From contig NC_065878.1 of NCBI RefSeq assembly GCF_933775445.1, forward strand, positions 5,602,001-5,666,000: a DNA stretch of 64,000 nt, in the 5' to 3' direction. A program made the position numbers and the translations under genes. The stretch's first letter is position 1. The number at the start of each line of letters is the position of its first letter. Below the pieces are notes generated by a model. That model was given only the letters and a program-made list of their open reading frames with translations, had not been told where the DNA came from and did not search any database. The stretch is from Argentina anserina (Eukaryota > Streptophyta > Magnoliopsida > Rosales > Rosaceae). Shown here one piece after another: positions 25,261-35,642 of this stretch.

Positions 25261-25736
25261 AGAGTGTTTCCATTGTGGGCGTGTGTTTCTTCCAAACTGA
25301 GTATCTTTCTATCGCTTGAGTATCTTTTCAATTCTCGTTTGATTATCTTTCTGTACGGCTTTCTGGTGTGAGTTTCGTATGAATTTGAGAGTGTTTCCAG
25401 TGTGGGAGCATTTTTTTTTCAAACTGAGTATCTTTCTATCGTTTCAGTATCTTTTCAATTCTCGTATGAGTATCTTTCTGAACGGCTTTATGATGCGATT
25501 TTCTTTTAGTTTGAGAGTGTTTCTAGTGTGGCAGTGTGTTTCTTTCCAACTGAGAATCTTTCTATCGTTTTAGTATCTTTTCAATTCTCGTTTGAGTATC
25601 TTTCTGCACGGCTTTCTGGTGTGAGTTTCTTGTGAATTTGAGAGTGTTTCCAGTGTGGGAGTGTTTTTCTTTCAAACTGAGTATCTTTCTATCGTTTGAG
25701 TATCTTTTCAATTATCGTATCAGTATCTTTCTGAAC

Positions 25737-25905
25737 GGCTTTCTGGTGCGATTTTCTTTAAGTTTGAGAGTGTTTCCAGTGTGGCCGTGTATTCCTTTCA
25801 AACTGAGTATCTTTCTGTACGGCTTTCTGATGCGATTTTCTTTGAATTTGAGAGTGTTTCGAGGGGCGGGCGTGTGTTTCCAGGGCGGGCGTGTGTTTCT
25901 TTTAA
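25737..25905 (+). repeat. GC-rich cassette, copy 4, with extra G
   Basis: Reads CGAGGGGCGGGCG at 25,860, one G more than its sisters. It also has GTGGCCGTG instead of GTGGGCGTG in the preceding shortened unit. Confidence 0.85.
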
Positions 25906-26417
25906 ACTGAGTATCTTTCTATCGTTTGAGTATCTTATCAATTCTCGCTTGAGTATCTTTCTGTACGGCTTTCTGATGGGTTTTTCTTTGAATTTGAGAG
26001 TGTTTCCAGTGTGGGCGTGTGTTTCTTTCAAACTGAGTATCTTTCTATCGTTTGAGTATCTTTTCAATTCTCGTTTGAGTATCTTTCTGAACGACTATCT
26101 GATGCGAGTTTCTTTTGAATTTGAGAGTGTTTCCATTGTGGGCGTGTGTTTCTTCCAAATTGAGTATCTTTCTATCGTTTGAGTAACTTTTCAATTCTCG
26201 TTTGAGTATCTTTCTAAACGGCTTTATGATGCGATTTTCTTTTAGTTTGAGAGTGTTTCTAGTGTGGCAGTGTGTTTCTTTCCAACTGAGTATCTTTCTA
26301 TCGTTTGAGTATCTTTTCAATTCTCGTTTGAGTATCTTTCTGTACGGCTTTCTGGTGTGAGTTTCTTATGAATTTGAGAGTGTTTCCAGTGTGGGAGTGT
26401 GTTTCTTTCAAACTGAG

Positions 26418-27746
26418 TATCTTTCTATCGTTTGAGTATCTTTTCAATTCTCGTATGAGTATCTTTCTGAACGGCTTTCTGATGTGATTTTCTTTTGAAT
26501 ATGAGAGTGTTTCCATGGTGGGCGTGTGTTTCTTTCAAACTGAGTATCTTTCTATCGTTTGAGTATCTTTTCAATTCTAGTATGAGAATCTTTCTGAACG
26601 GCTTTCTGATGCGATTTTCTTTTGAATTTGAGAGTGTTTCCATGGTGGGCGTGTGTTTCTTTCAAACTGAGTATCTTTCTATCGTTTGAGTATCTTTTCA
26701 ATTCTAGTATGAGTATCTTACTGAACGGCTTTCTGATGCGATTTTCTTTTGAATTTGAGAGTGTTTCCATGGTGGGCGTGTGTTTCTTTCAAACTGAGTA
26801 TCTTTCTATCGTTTGAGTATCTTTTCAATTCTCGTTTGAGTATCTTTCTGTACGGCTTTCTGATGTGATTTTCTTTTGAATATGAGAGTGTTTCCATGGT
26901 GGGCGTGTGTTTCTTTCAAACTAAGTATCTTTCTATCGTTTGAGTATCTTTTCAATTCTAGTATGAGAATCTTTCTGAACGGCTTTCTGATGCGATTTTC
27001 TTTTGAATTTGAGAGTGTTTCCATGGTGGGCGTGTGTTTCTTTCAAACTGAGTATCTTTCTATCGTTTGAGTATCTTTTCAATTATCGTATCAGTATCTT
27101 TCTGAACGGCTTTCTGGTGCGATTTTCTTTTAGTTTGAGAGTGTTTCTAGTGTGGCAGTGTGTTTCTTTCCAACTGAGAATCTTTCTATCGTTTTAGTAT
27201 CTTTTCAATTCTCGTTTGAGTATCTTTCTGCACGGCTTTCTGGTGTGAGTTTCTTGTGAATTTGAGAGTGTTTCCAGTGTGGGAGTGTTTTTCTTTCAAA
27301 CTGAGTATCTTTCTATCGTTTGAGTATCTTTTCAATTATCGTATCAGTATCTTTCTGAACGGCTTTCTGGTGCGATTTTCTTTAAGTTTGAGAGTGTTTC
27401 CAGTGTGGGCGTGTATTCCTTTCAAACTGAGTATCTTTCTGTACGGCTTTCTGATGCGATTTTCTTTGAATTTGAGAGTGTTTCGAGGGCGGGCGTGTGT
27501 TTCCAGGGCGGGCGTGTGTTTCTTTTAAACTGAGTATCTTTCTATCGTTTGAGTATCTTATCAATTCTCGCTTGAGTATCTTTCTGTACGGCTTTCTGAT
27601 GGGTTTTTCTTTGAATTTGAGAGTGTTTCCAGTGTGGGCGTGTGTTTCTTTCAAACTGAGTATCTTTCTATCGTTTGAGTATCTTTTCAATTCTCGTTTG
27701 AGTATCTTTCTGAACGACTATCTGATGCGAGTTTCTTTTGAATTTG
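26418..27746 (+). repeat. 2,486-bp-offset HOR, copy 2
   Basis: Second copy. Its first part (about 26.5-27.1 kb) recurs a third time at 28.6-29.2 kb, offset 2,130 bp. A private AACTAAGTATC lies at about 26,920. Confidence 0.8.
27362..27528 (+). repeat. GC-rich cassette, copy 5
   Basis: Matches copy 3 at an offset of 2,486 bp. Confidence 0.85.
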
Positions 27747-29234
27747 AGAGTGTTTCCATTGTGGGCGTGTGTTTCTTCCAAATTGAGTATCTTTCTATCG
27801 TTTGAGTAACTTTTCAATTCTCGTTTGAGTATCTTTCTAAACGGCTTTCTGATGCGAGTTTCTTTTGAATTTGAGAGTGTTTCTATGGTGGGCGTGTGTT
27901 TCTTTCAAACTGAGTATCTTTCTATCGTTTGACTATCTTTTCAATTCTCGTATGAGTATCTTTCTGAATGGCTTTCTGATGCCAGTTTCTTTGAATTTGA
28001 GAGTGTTTCCAATGTGGGCGTGTGTTTCTTTCAAACTGAGTATCTTTTTATCGTTTGAGTATCTTTTCAATTCTCGTTTGTGTATCTTTCTGTAAGTCTT
28101 TCTGGTGCGAGTTTCTTTCGAATTTCAGAGTGCTTCCAGTGTGGGAGTGTGTTTCTTTCAAACTGAGTATCTTTCTATCGCTTGAGTATCTTTTCAATTC
28201 TCGTTTGATTATCTTTCTGTACGGCTTTCTGGTGTGAGTTTCGTATGAATTTGAGAGTGTTTCCAGTGTGGGAGCGTTTTTTTTTCAAACTGAGTGTCTT
28301 TCTATCGTTTCAGTATCTTTTCAATTCTCGTATGAGTATCTTTCTGAACGGCTTTATGATGCGATTTTCTTTTAGTTTGAGAGTGTTTCTAGTGTGGCAG
28401 TGTGTTTCTTTCCAACTGAGAATCTTTCTATCGTTTGAGTATCTTTTCAATTCTCGTTTGAGTATCTTTCTGTACGGCTTTCTGGTGTGAGTTTCTTATG
28501 AATTTAAGAGTGTTTCCAGTGTGGGAGTGTTTTTCTTTTAAACTGAGTATCTTTCTATCGTTTGAGTATCTTTTCAATTCTCGTATGAGTATCTTTCTGA
28601 ACGGCTTTCTGATGTGATTTTCTTTTGAATATGAGAGTGTTTCCATGGTGGGCGTGTGTTTCTTTCAAACTGAGTATCTTTCTATCGTTTGAGTATCTTT
28701 TCAATTCTAGTATGAGAATCTTTCTGAACGGCTTTCTGATGCGATTTTCTTTTGAATTTGAGAGTGTTTCCATGGTGGGCGTGTGTTTCTTTCAAACTGA
28801 GTATCTTTCTATCGTTTGAGTATCTTTTCAATTCTAGTATGAGTATCTTACTGAACGGCTTTCTGATGCGATTTTCTTTTGAATTTGAGAGTGTTTCCAT
28901 GGTGGGCGTGTGTTTCTTTCAAACTGAGTATCTTTCTATCGTTTGAGTATCTTTTCAATTCTCGTTTGAGTATCTTTCTGTACGGCTTTCTGATGTGATT
29001 TTCTTTTGAATATGAGAGTGTTTCCATGGTGGGCGTGTGTTTCTTTCAAACTGAGTATCTTTCTATCGTTTGAATATCTTTTCAATTCTAGTATGAGAAT
29101 CTTTCTGAACGGCTTTCTGATGCGATTTTCTTTTGAATTTGAGAGTGTTTCCATGGTGGGCGTGTGTTTCTTTCAAACTGAGTATCTTTCTATCGTTTGA
29201 GTATCTTTTCAATTATCGTATCAGTATCTTTCTG

Positions 29235-29402
29235 AACGGCTTTCTGGTGCGATTTTCTTTAAGTTTGAGAGTGTTCCCAGTGTGGGCGTGTATTCCTTTC
29301 AAACTGAGTATCTTTCTGTACGGCTTTCTGATGCGATTTTCTTTGAATTTGAGAGTGTTTCCAGGGCGGGCATGTATTTCCAGGGCGGGCGTGTGTTTCT
29401 TT
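29235..29402 (+). repeat. GC-rich cassette, copy 6
   Basis: Last copy seen, with GTGTTCCCAGTG and GGGCGGGCATGTATTTCC variants. After it the cassette does not recur in the window. Confidence 0.85.
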
Positions 29403-29571
29403 TAAACTGAGTATCTTTCTATCGTTTGAGTATCTTATCAATTCTCGTTTGAGTATCTTTCTGTACGGCTTTCTGATGGGTTTTTCTTTGAATTTGAGAG
29501 TGTTTCCAGTGTGGGCGTGTGTTTCTTTCAAACTGAGTATCTTCCTATCGTTTGAGTATCTTTTCAATTCT

Positions 29572-31599
29572 CGTTTGAGTATCTTTCTGAACGACTATCT
29601 GATGCGAGTTTCTTTTGAATTTTAGAGTGTTTCCATTGTGGGCGTTTCTTTCAAATTGAGTATCTTTCTATCGTTTGAGTATCTTTTCAATTCTCGTTTG
29701 AGTATCTTTCTAAACGGCTTTCTGATGCGAGTTTCTTTTGAATTTTTAGAGTGTTTCCAATGTGGGCGTGTGTTTCTTTCAAACTGAGTATCTTTCTATC
29801 GTTTGAGTATCTTTTCAATTCTCGTTTGTGTATCTTTCTGTAAGGCTTTCTGGTGCGAGTTTCTTTCGAATTTCAGAGTGCTACCAGTGTGGGAGTGTGT
29901 TTCTTTCAAACTGAGTATCTTTCTATCGCTTGAGTATCTTTTCAATTCTCGTTTGATTATCTTTCTGTACGGCTTTCTGGTGTGAGTTTCGTATGAATTT
30001 GAGAGTGTTTCCAGTGTGGGAGCATTTTTTTTTTCAAACTGAGTATCTTTCTATCGTTTCCGTATCTTTTCAATTCTCGTTTGAGTATCTTTCTGAACGG
30101 CTTTATGATGCGATTTTCTTTTAGTTTGAGAGTGTTTCTAGTGTGGCAGTGTGTTTCTTTCCAACTGAGAATCTTTCTATCGTTTGAGTATCTTTTCAAT
30201 TCCCGTTTGAGTATCTTTCTGTACGGCTTTCTGGTGTGAGTTTCTTATGAATTTGAGAGTGTTTCCAGTGTGGGAGTGTTTTTCTTTTAAACTGAGTATC
30301 TTTCTATCGTTTGAGTATCTTTTCAATTATCGTATCAGTATCTTTCTGAACGGCTTTCTGGTGCGATTTTCTTTTCAATTTGAGAGTGTTTCCAGTGTGG
30401 GCGTGTGTTTCTTTCAAACTGAGTATCTTTCTATCGTTTGAGTATCTTTTCAATTCTCGTTTGAGTATCTTTCTGTACGGCTTTCTGATGGGAATTTCTT
30501 TTGAATTTGAGAGTGTTTTCAGTGTCGGAGTGTGTTTCTTTCAAACTGAGTATCTTTCTATCGTTTGAGTATCTTTTCAATTTTCGTATGAGTATCTTTC
30601 TGAACGGCTTTCTGATGCGATTTTCTTTTGAATTTGAGAGTGTTTCCATGGTGGGCGTGTGTTTCTTTCAAACTGAGTATCTTTCTATCGTTTGAGTATC
30701 TTTTCAATTCTAGTATGAGAATCTTTCTGAACGGCTTTCTGATGCGATTTTCTTTTGAATTTGAGAGTGTTTCCATGGTGGGCGTGTGTTTCTTTCAAAC
30801 TGAGTATCTTTCTATCGTTTGAGTATCTTTTCAATTCTAGTATGAGTATCTTACTGAACGGCTTTCTGATGCGATTTTCTTTTGAATTTGAGAGTGTTTC
30901 CATTGTGGGCGTGTGTTTCTTTCAAACTGAGTATCTTTCTATCGTTTGAGTATCTTTTCAATTCTCGTATGAGTATCTTTCTGAACGGCTTTATGATGCG
31001 ATTTTCTTTTAGTTTGAGAGTGTTTCCATGGTGGGCGTGTGTTTCTTTCAAACTGAGTATCTTTCTATCGTTTGAGTATCTTTTCAATTCTCGTTTGAGT
31101 ATCTTTCTGTACGGCTTTCTGATGCGAGTTTCTTTTGAATTTGAGAGTGTTTCCATGGTGGGCGTGTGTTTCTTTCAAACTGAGTATCTTTCTATCGTTT
31201 GAGTATCTTTTCAATTCTCGTTTGAGTATCTTTCTGTACGGCTTTCTGATGGGAGTTTCTTTTGAATTTGAGAGTGTTTCCATTGTGGGCGTGTGTTTCT
31301 TTCAAACTGAGTATCTTTCTATCGTTTGAGTATCTTTTCAATTCTCGTTTGAGTATCTTTCTGTACGGCTTTCTGATGCGAGTTTCTTTTGAATTTGAGA
31401 GTGTTTCCATGGTGGGCGTGTGTTTCTTTCAAACTGAGTATCTTTCTATCGTTTGAGTATCTTTTCAATTCTCGTTTGAGTATCTTTCTGTACGGCTTTC
31501 TGATGCGATTTTCTTTTGAATTTGAGAGTGTTTCCATGGTGGGCGTGTGTTTCTTTCAAACTGAGTATCTTTCTATCGTTTGAGTATCTTTTCAATTCT
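29572..31599 (+). repeat. 2,028-bp tandem HOR, copy 1 (16 monomers)
   Basis: Directly abuts copy 2. Rare shared changes are GAATTTTAGAGTG (about 29,618/31,646), GGCGTTTCTTTC with GTGT lost (about 29,641/31,669), GAATTTTTAGAGTG (about 29,742/31,770), a run of ten T (about 30,025/32,053), CGTTTCCGTATC (about 30,055/32,083) and TTCCCGTTTG (about 30,200/32,228). Confidence 0.88.
30022..30040 (+). repeat. Poly-T expanded unit
   Basis: GGAGCA is followed by ten T, where most units have a C interrupting the T run. Related copies have 8 T (about 22,927), 9 T (about 25,411), 9 T (about 28,277) and 10 T (about 32,053). This is a small homopolymer series that tracks the HOR lineage. Confidence 0.75.
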
Positions 31600-33627
31600 C
31601 GTTTGAGTATCTTTCTGAACGACTATCTGATGCGAGTTTCTTTTGAATTTTAGAGTGTTTCCATTGTGGGCGTTTCTTTCAAATTGAGTATCTTTCTATC
31701 GTTTGAGTATCTTTTCAATTCTCGTTTGAGTATCTTTCTAAACGGCTTTCTGATGCGAGTTTCTTTTGAATTTTTAGAGTGTTTCCAATGTGGGCGTGTG
31801 TTTCTTTCAAACTGAGTATCTTTCTATCGTTTGAGTATCTTTTCAATTCTCGTTTGTGTATCTTTCTGTAAGGCTTTCTGGTGCGAGTTTCTTTCGAATT
31901 TCAGAGTGCTACCAGTGTGGGAGTGTGTTTCTTTCAAACTGAGTATCTTTCTATCGCTTGAGTATCTTTTCAATTCTCGTTTGATTATCTTTCTGTACGG
32001 CTTTCTGGTGTGAGTTTCGTATGAATTTGAGAGTGTTTCCAGTGTGGGAGCATTTTTTTTTTCAAACTGAGTATCTTTCTATCGTTTCCGTATCTTTTCA
32101 ATTCTCGTTTGAGTATGTTTCTGAACGGCTTTATGATGCGATTTTCTTTTAGTTTGAGAGTGTTTCTAGTGTGGCAGTGTGTTTCTTTCCAACTGAGAAT
32201 CTTTCTATCGTTTGAGTATCTTTTCAATTCCCGTTTGAGTATCTTTCTGTACGGCTTTCTGGTGTGAGTTTCTTATGAATTTGAGAGTGTTTCCAGTGTG
32301 GGAGTGTTTTTCTTTTAAACTGAGTATCTTTCTATCGTTTGAGTATCTTTTCAATTATCGTATCAGTATCTTTCTGAACGGCTTTCTGGTGCGATTTTCT
32401 TTTCAATTTGAGAGTGTTTCCAGTGTGGGCGTGTGTTTCTTTCAAACTGAGTATCTTTCTATCGTTTGAGTATCTTTTCAATTCTCGTTTGAGTATCTTT
32501 CTGTACGGCTTTCTGATGGGAATTTCTTTTGAATTTGAGAGTGTTTCCATGGTGGGCGTGTGTTTCTTTCAAACTGAGTATCTTTCTATCGTTTGAGTAT
32601 CTTTTCAATTCTCGTATGAGTATCTTTCTGAACGGCTTTCTGATGTGATTTTCTTTTGAATATGAGAGTGTTTCCATGGTGGGCGTGTGTTTCTTTCAAA
32701 CTGAGTATCTTTCTATCGTTTGAGTATCTTTTCAATTCTAGTATGAGAATCTTTCTGAACGGCTTTCTGATGCGATTTTCTTTTGAATTTGAGAGTGTTT
32801 CCATGGTGGGCGTGTGTTTCTTTCAAACTGAGTATCTTTCTATCGTTTGAGTATCTTTTCAATTCTAGTATGAGTATCTTACTGAACGGCTTTCTGATGC
32901 GATTTTCTTTTGAATTTGAGAGTGTTTCCATGGTGGGCGTGTGTTTCTTTCAAACTGAGTATCTTTCTATCGTTTGAGTATCTTTTCAATTCTCGTATGA
33001 GTATCTTTCTGAACGGCTTTATGATGCGATTTTCTTTTAGTTTGAGAGTGTTTCCATGGTGGGCGTGTGTTTCTTTCAAACTGAGTATCTTTCTATCGTT
33101 TGAGTATCTTTTCAATTCTCGTTTGAGTATCTTTCTGTACGGCTTTCTGATGCGAGTTTCTTTTGAATTTGAGAGTGTTTCCATGGTGGGCGTGTGTTTC
33201 TTTCAAACTGAGTATCTTTCTATCGTTTGAGTATCTTTTCAATTCTCGTTTGAGTATCTTTCTGTACGGCTTTCTGATGGGAGTTTCTTTTGAATTTGAG
33301 AGTGTTTCCATTGTGGGCGTGTGTTTCTTTCAAACTGAGTATCTTTCTATCGTTTGAGTATCTTTTCAATTCTCGTTTGAGTATCTTTCTGTACGGCTTT
33401 CTGATGCGAGTTTCTTTTGAATTTGAGAGTGTTTCCATTGTGGGCGTGTGTTTCTTTCAAACTGAGTATCTTTCTATCGTTTGAGTATCTTTTCAATTCT
33501 CGTTTGAGTATCTTTCTGTACGGCTTTCTGATGCGATTTTCTTTTGAATTTGAGAGTGTTTCCATGGTGGGCGTGTGTTTCTTTCAAACTGAGTATCTTT
33601 CTATCGTTTGAGTATCTTTTCAATTCT
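31600..33627 (+). repeat. 2,028-bp tandem HOR, copy 2
   Basis: Differs from copy 1 at few places: GAGTATGTTTCTG near 32,116, a CCATGG unit where copy 1 has AGTGTCGGAG (about 30,528 versus 32,556), and CCATTG/CCATGG swaps near 30,902 and 33,430. Confidence 0.88.
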
Positions 33628-33672
33628 CGTTTGAGTATCTTTCTGTACGGCTTTCTGATGCGAGTTTCTTTT
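33546..33672 (+). repeat. Reference satellite monomer (127 bp)
   Basis: This copy is close to the commonest form in zone 3. Five blocks each start with GAG: 33,552-33,590 (39 bp, GAGAGTGTTTCC, holds the CCATGG centre and a short GT run), 33,591-33,609 (19 bp, GAGTATCTTTC), 33,610-33,632 (23 bp, GAGTATCTTTTC), 33,633-33,661 (29 bp, GAGTATCTTTCTG, then the ACGGCTTTCTGATGC part) and 33,662-33,678 (17 bp, GAGTTTCTTTTG, running 6 bases into the next copy). Hand count: 59 T, 20 A, 28 G, 20 C, so about 38% GC with a T:A ratio near 3. Inference: the monomer grew from a shorter ancestral unit of about 20 bp. Confidence 0.9.
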
Positions 33673-34435
33673 GAATTTGAGAGTGTTTCCATGGTGGGCG
33701 TGTGTTTCTTTCAAACTGAGTATCTTTCTATCGTTTGAGTATCTTTTCAATTCTCGTTTGAGTATCTTTCTGTACGGCTTTCTGATGGGAGTTTCTTTTG
33801 AATTTGAGAGTGTTTCCATTGTGGGCGTGTGTTTCTTTCAAACTGAGTATCTTTCTATCGTTTGAGTATCTTTTCAATTCTCGTTTGAGTATCTTTCTGT
33901 ACGGCTTTCTGATGCGAGTTTCTTTTGAATTTGAGAGTGTTTCCATGGTGGGCGTGTGTTTCTTTCAAACTGAGTATCTTTCTATCGTTTGAGTATCTTT
34001 TCAATTCTCGTTTGAGTATCTTTCTGTACGGCTTTCTGATGGGAGTTTCTTTTGAATTTGAGAGTGTTTCCATTGTGGGCGTGTGTTTCTTTCAAACTGA
34101 GTATCTTTCTATCGTTTGAGTATCTTTTCAATTCTCGTTTGAGTATCTTTCTGTACGGCTTTCTGATGCGAGTTTCTTTTGAATTTGAGAGTGTTTCCAT
34201 GGTGGGCGTGTGTTTCTTTCAAACTGAGTATCTTTCTATCGTTTGAGTATCTTTTCAATTCTCGTTTGAGTATCTTTCTGTACGGCTTTCTGATGCGAGT
34301 TTCTTTTGAATTTGAGAGTGTTTCCATTGTGGGCGTGTGTTTCTTTCAAACTGAGTATCTTTCTATCGTTTGAGTATCTTTTCAATTCTCGTTTGAGTAT
34401 CTTTCTGTACGACTTTCTGATGCGAGTTTCTTTTG
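33673..34435 (+). repeat. 254-bp dimer run (CCATGG / CCATTG alternation)
   Basis: CCATGG units ending in GATGGGAG alternate with CCATTG units ending in GATGCGAG, making a 254-bp two-unit period. The same alternation occurs at about 40,530-41,290 in the second 6.5-kb copy and briefly near 31.1-31.5 kb. Confidence 0.75.
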
Positions 34436-34689
34436 AATTTGAGAGTGTTTCCATGGTGGGCGTGTGTTTCTTTCAAACTGAGTATCTTTCTATCGTTTGA
34501 GTATCTTTTCAATTCTAGTATGAGAATCTTTCTGAACGGCTTTCTGATGCGATTTTCTTTTGAATTTGAGAGTGTTTCCATGGTGGGCGTGTGTTTCTTT
34601 CAAACTGAGTATCTTTCTATCGTTTGAGTATCTTTTCAATTCTAGTATGAGTATCTTACTGAACGGCTTTCTGATGCGATTTTCTTTTG

Positions 34690-35070
34690 AATTTGAGAGT
34701 GTTTCCATTGTGGGCGTGTGTTTCTTTCAAACTGAGTATCTTTCTATCGTTTGAGTATCTTTTCAATTCTCGTTTGAGTATCTTTCTGTACGGCTTTCTG
34801 ATGGCAATTTCTTTTGAATTTGAGAGTGTTTCCATGGTGGGCGTGTGTTTCTTTCAAACTGAGTATCTTTCTATCGTTTGAGTATCTTTTCAATTCTCGT
34901 TTGAGTATCTTTCTGTACGGCTTTCTGATGGGAGTTTCTTTTGAATTTGAGAGTGTTTCCATTGTGGGCGTGTGTTTCTTTCAAACTGAGTATCTTTCTA
35001 TCGTTTGAGTATCTTTTCAATTCTCGTTTGAGTATCTTTCTGTACGACTTTCTGATGCGAGTTTCTTTTG
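34690..35070 (+). repeat. Three-monomer indel between the large HOR copies
   Basis: These three 127-bp units (381 bp, the first ending in GATGGCAA) are present here and absent at the matching place near 41,546. The length difference of the two large HORs is 6,857 - 6,476 = 381 = 3 x 127. Confidence 0.8.
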
Positions 35071-35282
35071 AATTTGAGAGTGTTTCCATTGTGGGCGTGT
35101 GTTTCTTTCAAACTGAGTATCTTTCTATCGTTTGAGTATCTTTTTAATTCTCGTTTGAGTATCTTTCTGTACGGCTTTCTGATGGGAATTTCTTTTGAAT
35201 TTGAGAGTGTTTCCATGGTGGGCGTGTGTTTCTTTCAAACTGAGTATCTTTCTATCGTTTGAGTATCTTTTCAATTCTCGTA

Positions 35283-35642
35283 TGAGTATCTTTCTGAACG
35301 GCTTTATGATGCGATTTTCTTTTAGTTTGAGAGTGTTTCTAGTGTGGCAGTGTGTTTCTTTCCAACTGAGAATCTTTCTATCCTTTGAGTATCTTTTCAA
35401 TTCTCGTTTGAGTATCTTTCTGTACGGCTTTCTGGTGTGAGTTTCTTATGAATTTGAGAGTGTTTCCAGTGTGGGAGTGTTTTTATTTTAAACTGAGTAT
35501 CTTTCTATCGTTTGAGTATCTTTTCAATTATCGTATCAGTATCTTTCTGAACGGCTTTCTGGTGCGATTTTCTTTTCAATTTGAGAGTGTTTCCAGTGTG
35601 GGCGTGTGTTTCTTTCAAACTGAGTATCTTTCTATCGTTTGA
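35283..35642 (+). repeat. Zone 1-like cassette (GTGGCAG marker) inside zone 3
   Basis: Units in order: TATGATGCG with TTTAGTTTGAGAG and GTGTGGCAGTG, then TTTCCAACTGAG; a GTGTGAG/CTTATGAATTTG unit; a TTATCGTATCAG unit; and a TTTCAATTTGAG unit. Their centres are AGTGTGG, unlike the flanking CCATGG units. GTGGCAG starts at 23,043, 23,651, 24,666, 25,528, 26,264, 27,152, 28,394, 30,143, 32,171, 35,344, 41,820, 47,026, 47,764, 50,661 and 55,157. Confidence 0.8.
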
